This document shows, in pieces, positions 47,530 to 59,039 of a DNA stretch of 64,000 bases. The position numbers and the translations under genes were made by a program. Origin of the DNA: Cephalopachus bancanus (Eukaryota > Chordata > Mammalia > Primates > Tarsiidae); contig JAPVLO010000039.1 in NCBI GenBank assembly GCA_027257055.1, forward strand, positions 9,330,501 to 9,394,500. The letters are read 5' to 3'. The notes under the pieces were generated by a model. That model saw nothing but the letters and a program-made list of their open reading frames with translations, had not been told where the DNA came from and searched no databases. Numbering within the stretch: the first letter of the stretch is position 1; every line of letters starts with the position of its first letter.

Positions 47530-49430
47530 CTAGGGTCCCAGGAATGGAGGGACGTAATTGCGGATCCAGGGCAGGAAGCTGGTCACACGGGTGTATACCG
47601 TGGGGAAGCCATTGTGGCCACAGTAGTGGCCCCAGCTCACCACCCCCACCTGCATCCAGGTGCATTTCCAGCGGCACACCAGGGGGCCCCCGGAGTCACC
47701 CTGTGGGAGAAAAGGCACTCAGCAGACAGCCCGGGGATGGGTGGTGGACAGGGGGTGAGGATGGAGAACAGGGGTGGCAGGGGAAGGGGCCTCTGTGGAC
47801 CAGGGGATAGGACAGGGGATGGCGATGGAAAGGGGACGGAAAACCATAGGAGGGGGATGGGCATGAGGGATGGGGGATGGGCACAGGGGATGGGGGATGG
47901 CCCAGGGATGGCAGCAAGGATAGAAACACGTGGGTCAGGGGCCTACATTGCAGGAGGTCTGGCTTTTGCTGCCGGCACACAGCATGTTGTTCTTGATGAC
48001 GGGCGTGGAGTTGTTGGAGACGCGCTGCCGGTAAATCCGGTCACAGACCGCGTTGGACACGATGGGAACTTCGACCTCCTGCAGGTGGTATGGTGGGGGC
48101 AGCGGCCCTGCGAGGGGACATGGGCTTGGGTGGAGGTGCAGCCTCCCCAACTGTGGAGACCCCACTCCACCCCCTGGGTTCTCCCGACGTGCAGTAGGGG
48201 CACGGTGAACTCCAACCGGGAATCCAGACCCCGTCACCCCATGTCCACTATGTCAGGGTCTGATCGCAGGCTGCAAAGAGGACTGGAGGCTGGCCTGACT
48301 CCAGGACGTGGGAATCCCCAGGACCGGAAAGGAGGCTCAGCAGCTGGCCCTACAGTTCCCACTGCCACTCTGGGGAGCCAGGCCTCGCTGGGGGGGTCGC
48401 TGTCAGACTGGGATGCAGGGGCCTGAGTGGACACCCAGAGGGTCTGCCCAGGTCTGTCCAGAGCTAGTCATGCTTCCTGACATTCTGTCCAAATTCCTGG
48501 CCCTGCTGACTTTGGGGATCCCAGGGTCAGAGAGGTCACGACTTTCTATCCCCTTGGCCCTCCCTGCCGCACCCTCTGCCCTCCTACCAAGCCCCTGATA
48601 CCCACTGGAAAACTTGATGTCACCCCAGCCGGTCACCCAGCAGATCTTTCCCGAGGGAACCCTCAGGGAGGCAGGCGGGAGGGAGACCGGGCGCACGTGC
48701 TCAGACAGCTGCACCGGGGCCTCCAGCTTCAGCAGGGCGAGATCTGCGCCCCCAAGGTCGGGCTGGCTCTTGTTGAATCGCGGGTGGGGGATGATCTTGG
48801 TCACCCTGGTCAGCCGGTCCTTGTTGTAGAGCTTCAGCTGCCCGACCTGGACCCTGAGGGCACTCGCCTGCAGCCCGCTCCTGGGGGAGGACTGAACGTC
48901 TCTTAGAGGAGGCAGGCCACACAGGCAGGGATGGGACTTTCCCCGAATCCCAGGAGAGCCCAGCAGTGGCCCCACTCCTGGACCCAGCAAAGCCCCGCCC
49001 CCATGCCCACCTGCACCCACCCAGGACCGGGCGAGCCCCACTCACGGCTCAAGGCAGTGGGCAGCCGTCAGCACCCATTTCGGGTGGATGAGGGTGCCCC
49101 CGCACTGGTGAGCCCATCTTCTCCACTTTTGGCTGTAGATGCGCAGGCTGACTTGCCAGGGGTGTCTCCTGCCTGAGACCGCGCAGCCCCCGACGATGCC
49201 CACCAGCTCCTGTCCCGGCCTGGGGTCTGAGGGCAAGTGAGGGGCTGTCAGGGGGCACAGGGATCTTCCCCGTGCTCAGGGAAGAGGAAGCCACTGGCTA
49301 CCTAGGGCTGCGCCGTGAGCAGGGCAGGGAGGAATCTGGGGGCAGTGAGGGTGTGGCGGGCGAACTCACCTGGGGGCAGAGGCTCGGAGCCCCCCAGGAG
49401 GGGGAGGACCAGGAACAGCAGCCACAGCAT
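47530..49430 (-). CDS. Mastin-like serine protease, gene C (282 aa, complete, altered S1 pocket)
   Basis: Coding exons on the minus strand: 49430-49370, 49226-49046, 48880-48606, 48107-47947 and 47700-47530. Introns are GT-AG with the same phases as gene B; the fourth donor, AAT/GTAGGC, is weaker. The signal peptide starts [17 protein letters not shown]. The activation junction is VG30/IVGGC, and the triad is His77, Asp127 and Ser229. Unlike gene B it keeps the SWG motif (residues 248-250) and the VCRWKCTW segment of canine mastin. Position 189 is Thr223 instead of Asp, and position 226 is Thr260 instead of Gly, so classic trypsin-like specificity is not expected. Sequons lie at Asn204/Asn205. 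No frameshift or stop was found. The product could be an active enzyme of changed specificity, a weak enzyme, or a binding protein; the sequence alone cannot decide. Confidence 0.86.
47720..47935 (+). repeat. Purine-rich imperfect tandem repeat in last intron of gene C
   Basis: Repeated gggatggg(c/g)a(c/t)agggga words, most regular at 47850-47910. It is the counterpart of the pyrimidine-rich repeat in D (22836-23060). Confidence 0.75.
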
Positions 49431-49540
49431 CTGCAGAGAGGCCTGGAGAGGGCGAGGGGACCCACACCAGCTTCTGGGAATGAAGGCCAAGGCTCAGGTT
49501 CACCTCAGTGATGTGACTTCCCATAGCCGGTACCTGGCCT

Positions 49541-49550
49541 CATTTATTCT
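49541..49550 (-). promoter_or_regulatory. TATA-like element of gene C
   Basis: Minus strand agaataaatg about 110 bases before the ATG, aligned with ggataaatgg of gene B. A possible untranslated first exon would end at a gtgaac donor near 49500, before the ctctgcag acceptor at the ATG. Confidence 0.38.
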
Positions 49551-49559
49551 TCCAAGACA

Positions 49560-51085
49560 GGAAGTGGGCTCAGGCTGGGTCCCCCGCACCCCGGGGGCTG
49601 TGTTGTGGCCAAATCCACATCCTTCCTCCAACGGGGCTGTGGAGACAGAAGGCCAGTCCACAGAAGCACAGACGTGGCCCGGTCTTGCATGGCAGGGGCT
49701 AGCCTGGGAGGCAAGGACGGAGGCCCTGCCCACAAGGACACAGGCCAAGAACACAGAGTCCAGAGAGCGTGACAGATCTAAGGAGGGAAAGGCGCGTCCA
49801 GGGTGGGAAGCTGCTGCAGGAATGGCCTCGAAGTGGCCCTCAGTCTAGCCTCAGACCCTGCTGACACTGTAACCCACCGCCCTGCTCTCCTGGGTGCTGG
49901 TGTCTGGCCAGAGATGCCCAAACCACAGTTCAATCACAGCCCCAAGGACATACAGTCCCTGGCTCAGAAACAGGCTCCAGGGGACTCAAACCCAGGCCAA
50001 AGAAAAGCACCAGTGGAGGCACAGGGACACGTTGGGGACCCAGCCCTTGGGGAGGACATTGCACACAGGCAGCCAAAGGGACAGTGGGGACCCCCAGAGC
50101 GTTGGCTAGGGAAAACCCAGGAGTGCGTGGTCTCCTGTGGGGTCTGTGGGGAGGCCCAGAAGTGCATCCCGGGGTCTCCGAGCTGCTGACCGGGTGGCAT
50201 GCGTGGATGTGGCGACTTCTCCAAGCATGCGGAGAACCTCAGGCTGTCACACACCCACTCAGGGAACTTCCCGGGACCAGAGACGTGTCATCCTCTCCAG
50301 TGGATGCTCCCAGGGAGGGTGAAGGAAGAGCAAGGGCCACCTTTCTCATGAGGCTCGGCTGTCCAGGACGGGGGGCCCCATCACGGCCGCCCCCACTGCA
50401 GCCTCGCTGGACGCCGCCAGCCCTGCCGCCCATCCATGAATGCCCCATGCCCGCCACTCCCAGCACAGCCGGTCCTTCCCACTGTCTGATCCAGGTCCTC
50501 GATGGCGCCCATGTTGATGGCACCCCTCTGGGAGTACATAGGGACCACTCCTGCTGAGACCCATAAGGGGACTCTCCCACCTCGGGAGGGGCTGGGCTCT
50601 GGCCCCAAAGAAGATGACTGTCCCCGTGTCCCCACTCTACACCTCTGTCTGCCTCCCCTCTCACCCCCGCACCATGCATCTCTGGCTGACAGTCTCCTAG
50701 GCCTGGCCCTGCTGCGGGCCCCTGTGGGCACTTGGCTGAGGGATGGTGGTCCTTGGGTTTTCAAGCTGTGAAGAAACAGCGAGGGAAACCTGTGGGCTTT
50801 CTCGAGTGGCCCTTCCCTGTCCCAAGACCCCTAGGTGACCCTGGCAAGTGCAGTGCCCTAGAAGGTGGCCCCTGCCTCATCTCCTAGGGAATCTGTCAGC
50901 TTGAGAACCTTTTGCTAAGGGCAGCGTGCATTTGTGGGGGAGAGTATGTCTCCCAGCTCCCTGGGGGGGTGCTTGTATGGGCTCAGCTAGGAGTGGATGT
51001 CTGGCAGGGGCTGAGTTGTGCCCCCATTCTCCATGTAGTCCTGGCCCCAGGACCTTGAGGAGGACTGTGTTTGGAGGTGGCCCTT
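49560..51085. other. Upstream flank of gene C
   Basis: Collinear with 31140-32730. No exon recognised; one copy of the 40-bp VNTR unit at about 50119-50165. Confidence 0.5.
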
Positions 51086-51094
51086 GAAGAGGGG

Positions 51095-51345
51095 ATGGAA
51101 GCACTGAAACAAGAGGGTCACCTGAGCCCTGGAGTTCAAGACCAGCCTGGGCAGCCTAGCGAGACCTCGTCTCTAGAAAAAAATAGAAAAATGATACCAG
51201 ATGGTGGGTGTGCCTGGAATTCCAGCTGCTTGGGAGGCTGCTTGGGAAGGATAGCCTGAGCCCAGGAGGTAGAGGCTGCAGCGGCCGTGATTGTGCCATT
51301 GCAATCCAGCCTGGGTGACAGAGTGAGACCCCGACTCAAAAAGGG
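51095..51345 (+). mobile_element. Alu, decayed
   Basis: gagttcaagaccagcctggg, ctcgtctctagaaaaaaata linker and atccagcctgggtgacagag end. Partner of 32735 and 39400. Confidence 0.82.
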
Positions 51346-51369
51346 AATTGAGGCAAAGTGAAGTCGCTC

Positions 51370-52930
51370 TGCAGCCTTCCTCGCATGTGACTGGTCCTAT
51401 GAGAAGAGGAGAGAAAGACCCAGACATGTTGGGGCGGCCCTGTGAGGACACCGGAAGGTGGCAGCGCCCACATGCTTGGGAGCGGAGCCGCGGGAGGGGT
51501 CAGCCCCGAGCCAGCCCGAACTGGACATCCAGCCGCCAGGAGAGGGGATGAATCTGGCTCTGCGAGCCGGGTCTGCAGGTCGCCACGGCACCCCAGCCGC
51601 CTCCTCCAGCGCCTGCGTCCTGACCCAGCAGCCCCTGGGGAGGAGGGTTCTCAGGCCGGGTGTCCTGGGCAGCCAGGGATGGGACTCGGGATCTTGTGAC
51701 ATGCCGCCCCTCCTCTGTCCACATACTGAACCCGGGGAGGAGTGAGACCAGGAACGGGCTGGGCTTCCTCGCACACCGTGTCTGTTTCCGCGTCATGCAA
51801 GGCTCCGTGGCGTGCCCTGCTCACCCGAGGCAGAGACATGAGGGCCTGCACGCTCCCCGCTCCAGGGTCCTCGGGGGACACGAGCCCCAGGCCGCCCTCC
51901 TCTTGGAGACCCACTCCACGCTGGCTTCAGCCCTGTCCGCTCACCTGGGCCCCACGGTGTTGCGAGACCAGACGGACATTGGGCAATGGTGGGGCGACCG
52001 GCCTCTGCCTATCTCTGACTCCAGGCCTCAGCCCAAGCCCGGATTGTGACACCTTGGAGCCCAGGAGCCTCCCCTACAGGATGTGGATGCCCTCAGGCAG
52101 ATGGGAGATGGCGGGGCGGGGAGTTGGGCAACTGGAGGGTCTTGGGCAAAGAGCAGGATGCAGTCGCCTCCTTCCCACTGGGTCCTTCCTGGCCTCCCTT
52201 GGCCTGCACAGCCAGGTTAGGCATGGAGTTGGGGTCACTCGGGCCAAGCAAGGTGAAGACAGATGCTATCAGTCTCCCAGTGCTCCTGGGCCCTTCCACC
52301 TTGGCAGGCATGCTGGGCCCTGTCTCCATCCACTGGACCCACTCCCTGAGTCTCAGGCTTCTGTCTGGAGAGGTACCTGCGCCGCAAGCCCTGGCACGTC
52401 AGTGTCCAGTCATGCACGTCACCATGGCAACAGGATATGGCTTGCGGACCCAGAGGGCTGCCAGATCCACAGCTCCTAGCAATGCCGGGGCACCAGGGCT
52501 GCGGGCAAAGGCCCCTTGTGCACCCAGATCCGTCCTGCCCCCTCCGGCAGCCCCTCTTCTTTCTGGGCCTCAGACGCTACAGGGCTGACCACAGCCCTCC
52601 TGGGAAAGGACCCCATCCCCCACTGTCTACCCATATGCGGGGACAGAGGGGCACTTCCATGGGGCCTGCCATGGCAAGAGGACCTGGGCTGTTATTCCAT
52701 ACTGGGTAACATCTTGTTTCTCCCCAGTGGGTGGGCGTGTGCCTTGACCTACACCGACACCAGTGGGGCTGGATAAAGCGTGTCCCTTCGCCATGCGCAG
52801 CGTGACAGGGACACGCCACAAGTGATTTGCTCGTTTCTCGCTGAAGAGCTTTTAGGTGCTTCCAGATTCTTGCCGCCACAAACATGAGCCGCATTTCCAT
52901 TTTACCTGAGAGCTGCAGGGCCTGTGTCCT
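51370..52930. repeat. Duplicated segment Z, copy 3
   Basis: See 32936-34745. Shares gacattgggcaatggtgg, a gccatggagttggggtcact-type stretch and cgtgacagggacacgccaca landmarks with copies 1 and 2. Confidence 0.7.
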
Positions 52931-53129
52931 CCAGCACACTGGAGCCCACAGCTCCTCAGGGAGGACACGGCGTGGCCGGATCCCACACCTCCTCAACTGC
53001 ACATGAGCTCAGGGCCCCCAGCACCAGGGGTGATCGCACGAGCTTTTTTATTTTTGCTCATCTGGGGAGAACAAAATTTATTTTTGCGTGTCTGGGAAGA
53101 GCAAAATGGCCCCTGTGGGTTTTTCTTTA

Positions 53130-53415
53130 ACTTTATTTTTTTGAGTTGGTCTCACTCTGTAGGCCAGGCTGGAGGGCAGGTACATGATCACGGCCATCGC
53201 AGCCTCTACCCCCTGGGTTCAGGTGATCATCCCATCTCAGCCTCCTGAGTAGGTGGGACTATAGATGCACACTGCCAAGCTCAGCTAATTGTTTGGGTTT
53301 TTTTTTGCAGAGATAAGGTCTTGCTATGTTGCCCAGGCTGGTCTTGAACTCCTGGGCTCAGAGAATCCTCTCGCCTCCCAGAGTGCCAGGCGGGAGCCAC
53401 CAACCTAGCCTTGTG
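53130..53415 (-). mobile_element. Alu (antisense)
   Basis: tttttttgagttggtctcac, ggctggagggcaggtacatg, ttgcagagataaggtcttgc and a decayed end. Partner of 34755. Just before it the word acaaaatttatttttgcg/gcaaaatggcccctgtgg is locally duplicated. Confidence 0.87.
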
Positions 53416-53699
53416 GATGTTTTAACTGGCACATCTCTGTGACAATGGAGGATGGGCATCAGGGGGAGTTTTCATACATGAAGTGGGTGCTTCTTCCATG
53501 AGCAAACGTGTTTGTTTCTCTCAAAAGCTTCCTTGGTGTTCCTGATCCATAACCCAGGGTGACAAGCTCTGACTCACAGGACAACACTCAGGGCATTTCG
53601 CGTGGAAGCCAAGACCTGTTCCTCTGATGCCGTGACCCCTAAGCTCTGGTTCTCATGTCCACACCCCACAAGTCCCCCCATGCTCTGACTCCCACACCC

Positions 53700-54020
53700 A
53701 AGCTCTGTGGAGTGCTCACATATCCCCAAAGTGGGGTGCTGCTCACTTATCACCAAAGTGGGATGCTCAAATATCCCCTAAGTGGGGGTGCTCACATATC
53801 CGAAAAGTGGGGTGCTTGCATATCATCAAAGGTGGGTGCTCAAATATCCCCTAAGCAGGGTGCTCACATATTTCTAAAGTAGGGGTGCTCACATGTCCCT
53901 AAAGTGGGGTGCTTGAGTATCCATAGAACTGGGGTGCTCACATATCCCCAAAGTGGGGTTCTCATATATCCCCAAAGTTGTGGTGTTTGCATGTCTCTAA
54001 AGTGGAGTGTTCCCATATCC
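53700..54020. repeat. 24-bp minisatellite, block C copy
   Basis: About thirteen imperfect copies of gctcacatatccccaaagtg followed by gggt, with variant units such as gcttgcatatcatcaaaggt. Partner of 35345-35640. Confidence 0.9.
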
Positions 54021-54529
54021 CATAGTGTGTGCACTGCGGGTGGAGTGTCTGTCTGACACAGCACGACTGACTGAAGCCTCCGGAGGTGTATGGGCGCCAC
54101 AGTGTCTCGTGTCCCCCAGGATGGGGCTGAGGGCTTCCAGGCAGAGGTTTGGGGCTGGGACAGTGCTGCTGTGCCTGCTGGGGATCTTGGGGCCGCCCGA
54201 GCCCACCACAGCTCCTCTGCCTGAAGATGGGGGAGAATGACCGGCTACTGGGGGCAGAGCCAAGCTCCCAAATGCTGGGACCACTGGTTTCCCAAGACCT
54301 GGCAGTTCAGGGTAGCTGCATCCCAGGCCATCCGAGGTTCAGGGAGATCCAAGGAGGAGATGCCGCTGTGGGAGGTGGCTTGAGTCATTCCTGCAGCCCC
54401 TGCCCAGGCCCTGTCCTCTGAAACCACCCTTTACCTGCTCACCAACCCTGGCTTACCCACGACAGCTCCAGGGTTCAGCACTACAGTCAGGAAAGGTTTC
54501 CTAGGACTTAACACTTTTAAAAAAACAAT

Positions 54530-54840
54530 GGGCCAGGCATGGTGTCTCACGCCTATTATCCCAGCACTTTGGAAGGTTGAGGTGAGAGGATTGCCTGAGC
54601 CCACGGATTCGAGACCAGCTTGGACAACTTGGATGAAACCTCACCTCTACAACAAATAAAAAAAAAAATTAGTCCAGCGTGATGGCACATGCCCGTAGTT
54701 CCACCTACTTGGTAGGCTGAGGCAAAAGGATCGCCTGAGCCCAGCAGGTCAAGGCTGTGGCGGCCATGAGCATGCCACTACACTCCAGCCTGGGTGGCAG
54801 AGTGAGACTCCAACTCAAAACAAAAACAAAAACAAAAGAA
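54530..54840 (+). mobile_element. Alu, lineage-type
   Basis: gggccaggcatggtgtctca start, acaacaaataaaaaaaaaaa linker, actccagcctgggtggcaga end, and a caaaa-repeat tail. A short caatgg/gaatgg match flanks it. Absent at the matching place in block B (near 35960). Confidence 0.88.
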
Positions 54841-55129
54841 TGGAATGTCTCTGATATGAACTGAAGTGAAATGGTGCCCTGTGCAGGGGCCTGTGGCATC
54901 TACCCCCACCCATCACTGCCCACCCAGACCCAAAGCTTAGTATCTGTCCTTGGAGCAGAGGGGCAGCAGGGTCAGCAGACTGAGACTCCCTTCATTAGGG
55001 CCTACGTTCCGAGGGGATTGGGACACGGCAGGAACTTGAGAGACACACCCCAGGGACCTAATGCCAGGGCCCATACCCCAGGCCCAGAAACCCGCAGTTA
55101 CCCCACGCCCCAGGCACTGTGTAGTGGAG

Positions 55130-55970
55130 AGAACAGGGACCTCCTCAGAATCTCCAGCTGCCTAGTGGGGTCAGGAGCTGAGAGTCCACACTGGTCCCCA
55201 GCCAGGAGCAAGTGACCTGAGGCAGGGCCCATGCCTGAGGAAGGACAGGCACTTCCTGCATCCCTGGCCTCAGGGGACATTGTGTCATCCTGCCCAGGGC
55301 CTGACCAGGAGACCACCAAGCAGCCTCAGCAGCCCCGCCCAGTCCTTTAGGAGGCTCTCTCACCCTCTCCCCACCCCTGGGAGAAAAGACCCAGAGACCA
55401 ATGCTGGACTGGGTGGGGAAAGGCCGCCTGATTGGGGTGGGAGGAGACAGGGTGAGTGAGCCCCACCTTGGGTGACAAGGACCCACTGGATGAGATCAGA
55501 ACAGCCCAGCTTTCCTCAAGGACGGAAACTCCCACATCTGTGTCCAGTCAGCGGCCACTGCTGGGATGAGCCACCTGTACTGCGGGACACAGCTTGGGGA
55601 GGTGGGCGGGACCCTCAGGGTGGAAGCAGCCCAGCAAGCAGCTCCCAAGGTGACCCCTCCTTTGGAGACAAGGCTACTCATGTTGTCCGAGAGGCAAGAT
55701 CCACTCATGCCTTTCTCCAGAGTCAGTTGCCTGGATCAGCTGTGGAGCTTCCAGATCCACCTGCCAGGTGAACTTCCTACAGTGACAGATGGGCCATGCC
55801 TGTAGTCCAGGACTGCCGCCGCCAGTCACCTGTGGCCACTGACACTTGGAGTGGCTTGTGCGACTGAGGGCTGAATTTCTTACTGAATTTAATTTTAGTC
55901 AACTGCATAGACCCAACCTCCTATGACTGATGTCCCCATGCCCAGCAGAGAACGGTCCAGGCTATCTTGG
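55130..55970. repeat. Duplicated segment W, copy 3
   Basis: See 36240-37055; includes the gacacttggagtggcttgtg MER-like piece at about 55835-55910. Confidence 0.55.
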
Positions 55971-55999
55971 GGACAGAACTGAGGCCACCATCTTCCAGA

Positions 56000-57140
56000 A
56001 GGACAGTCCCACCTCCTGTTGGCAAAAGTGTCTGGCCCTGTGCATTTCTCTGGGTTGTCACAGACTTTAGGAAAGAGGCAAGTGAACGAATGACTGTCCA
56101 GACCAGGGTTGGTGCTGGGGAGAGGGCAGCCATCTTGTCCTTGGCCTGGAGAGGTCAGAAGGGAGGCTGAGCCCTCCCAGGATGGGGCAGTAACAGCATG
56201 TCACCCCCAGTGATCCCCTGGCCTGGAAGTACAATCATTGTAGGCTGACCCTGAGCCCTCCAGAACTGAAGGAACAAGGAACAAGGAAATCCCTGCCATG
56301 GCCTGGTCCACATCAGACATTATAAGGCTGCTGCCAACACAGGTTAATGGCATGGCAGACCAGCAGAGGGTGTGGCCCTGGCCAGGGAAACACCAGCTTC
56401 TGGACCTCTCTTTGGCCATTGCGTCCTCTGGCCCGAGGTCAGGGAAGGCCGGGGCGCTCTGGGGCCAGGCAGGCAGGAGGCCGAGGCATGGAGGGGGAGG
56501 CCGACCAGGGAGACCAGGGGGCCGATCCCTCCCCAGCTCTCGAAGGCTCACTGAGGCTCCAGCGGGACATGCTGGGGTCCGGGGGCGGTGAGCAGGTCAT
56601 CAACGAGTGTAGACGCCAGGGAGGGCCACGTGCCCAGAGGCCATGTCTCAGCTCAGCACTTCGATTTAAAGCCACATGTTCAGCCAGTCACAGACCAGGG
56701 GTCTCCAGGGCCACCCTGTAGAGGGAGGACGCAGTCAGTCACAGGCCTGGGTGGCCCCAGCGCAGGACAACTCCTGGAACCTAAATCTCTGGGTGGAGGG
56801 TGGGGCCTGGATCTCCCTTGGCTGTGTCTGCACCTTTCCTCTCATACACAGTGTGTCCTCCCTGGTGAGGGGCCTTTGTGGCCAGTCGGCTAGCTCTTGA
56901 GGTGTCTCCACTGGCAGACTGGGTCCCCCCAATGCAGACCTTGGCTTCCATAGGTGTTGGATGCGGGCAGTGGTGCTTGGGGAAGGGCTGGGTGAGCATG
57001 GCTGGTCCTGAGGGCTTGCCACCTCCATCTATCTACTGGGGAGCCTGAGCCTGGCTGGTCCTATTCTGGCTGAAGGAAACCAGAGGAGACTCCTCACTGT
57101 CTTGCAGTGTCACAAAACAGATTCAGGAAATTACTGACTG
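56000..57140. repeat. Duplicated segment X, copy 3
   Basis: See 37060-38235. Followed by a poorly preserved Alu remnant (about 57140-57225) where the other two copies have full Alus. Confidence 0.65.
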
Positions 57141-58431
57141 TGGCCAGGGGCAGAGCTCACACCTGGCTTCCCTGAATGTAGCGAGACCTCTTCTCTCCAC
57201 AAATAAAGACAAAAAATGAAAAAATGACCTCAGGGTCATTCCTGTGGGCAGGGCTTGGAAGGGGCAGGGTCTGTACTTCCTGTGGGCAGGGCTTCCCCTC
57301 TAATCAGAGTTAGATTTCCAACACTTTAGACCTTCCAGGCCAGGAAAGACCCCCCCACGGAGATGTCTGCCCTGTGTGAGCAGGTTCAAGGGATGACAAT
57401 TGGCATGAAAAGAGACAAGGAGATGCCCGAGGATGGGCCAGGCCACCGTGCACCCAGGAAAGGCCTCTCCAAGAAGCCTCTGCACCCCAGTGTAGACCAA
57501 AGAGACAAGATTAAGGGGCCGGGTGGGGCTCTCCAGCCCAGGGGTCACATCCACGCCCCTCCCGGAGGTGGGCCTGAAGTAGTGGACAGCTGCATTCTCC
57601 ACGTGGACCTGACATGGATACCCTGCCTCCTGTGTGCCCAGGACTCCAGAGCTCGGCTGAGCCACATGAGGGGCCTCAGAGGCTGAAGGCCTTGGAGGAG
57701 GAGCCTGGAGTAAGTTGCTCCCCACTCTCTTCTGGCCTCTTCTCGGGGCCAGAGACGTCCTGGGCCCTGAGAGAGGACAGTTTCCTCAGCAGTCAGCTCC
57801 AGGAGCCCAGGGCATCTGTGAGGCCTCCAAGGTGGAGGAAGAGGACACCCCCAGACAGAGGGGAAGCAGGGAAGGGCTTGGTCATCATGCACGACTCCTG
57901 GTGAGGGCCCTGGTCCCGGGACAGGTACCTGCTTGACCCTGAAACTGGAAAGTGAGGGACCAGTGCGGGGGAGGGGAGGCTACTGGACACCCAGGGCTTC
58001 CCCCTCTGGTGTCCCTGCCACTGCCTGTGAGAGCCATCTGCCTGCTGTCTAGCCCTCCACCTTCAACCAATGAATCCCCCATCCCACCTGGCATCCCTGG
58101 CACCTGGCACAGCCAGGTCCTCGTATTGGCTGCACCAGGTCATGTGACCACACCCAAGTCAGGAAGTGACCACCTGGAAGCAGAGGCTCCAGCCCTGCCA
58201 CGGCCCCTGCCGGAGAGTCAAATGACCACTAGCCCCAGTGTGGTTGTGGCAGACCTTGCCTGGGGAGGGCAGGACCCTGGAGTTGTCCCCGTGAAGTCCC
58301 CAGTGCCTGGACACAGGGTGGGTGCCCAGGACCATCTATGGACCCCTGTGTCATGAAGGAATTGGGGATGTGAGAGCTGTGGGCTCTTTTTGGTTTTTAA
58401 AGTTTTTCTGTTTTCTTTGGTCTTTGTTTTT

Positions 58432-58712
58432 GTTTTTTCGAGTTGGAATCTCACTCTGTCACCCAGACTAGAGTGCAGTGGCATACTCACGGCCACCCCA
58501 GCATCAAACTGCTGAGCTCTGGTGATCCTTCCACCTTAACCTTCCAAGTAGCCAGAACCACAGGTACATGCTACCACGCCCGGCTAACTTTTTAGTGTAG
58601 AGACAAGGTCTTGCCAAGTTGCCCAGATAGTCTCAAACCTGCAGGCTCAGGCAATCCACTAATCTTGGCCTTCCAAAATGTTGGGATTATAGGCTGAGTC
58701 ACCGAGCTGGCC
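58432..58712 (-). mobile_element. Alu, lineage-type (antisense), with target-site duplication
   Basis: ttcgagttggaatctcactc start, cggccaccccagcatcaaac, and a gtcaccgagctggcc end. gtttttctg lies on both sides. The insertion is absent from the matching site at 46555 in block C, so it is younger than the block duplication. Confidence 0.92.
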
Positions 58713-58719
58713 GTTTTTC

Positions 58720-58884
58720 TGGTTTTTTAAACAGCTTTACTGAGGCAGAGTTCACACACTACACAATTCACCCATCGAAGGTATCCGATCCCATGTGGAT
58801 TTTAGTGCATTCAAAGGCATGTTCAGCCATTGCTACTGTCCCTTTTGTGGTATTTTCATCACCCTGGAAAGGATTCCTGCAATG
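58720..58884. mobile_element. Old L1 3'-region fragment
   Basis: acagctttactgaggcagag and acacaattcacccatcgaag: same piece as 46560 and 27000. Confidence 0.62.
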
Positions 58885-58992
58885 GCTGGGCACAGTGGCC
58901 ACGCCTGTCATCCAGCACTTTGGGAGGCCAAGGTGGGAGGATCACTTGAGCCCAAAAGTTGGAGACCAGCCTGGACAATGGCACCACATTGC
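58885..58992 (+). mobile_element. Alu fragment
   Basis: atggctgggcacagtggcca, cagcactttgggaggccaag and gagaccagcctggacaatgg. Confidence 0.82.
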
Positions 58993-59039
58993 TGTGTCCT
59001 TGAGTGTTGGAAGAGTCTGGTTTCCAACCTTCTCAGTGT

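Larger units (their letters stand above)
57240..59025. repeat. Start of a further block, cut off by the satellite array
   Basis: Begins with a short GC-box minisatellite piece and continues with the counterpart of 45700-46850, including the L1 and Alu fragments. It ends at a gtgttggaagagtctggt word where other copies go on toward the protease 3' end. The expected protease gene is replaced by the 32-bp array. Confidence 0.7.
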
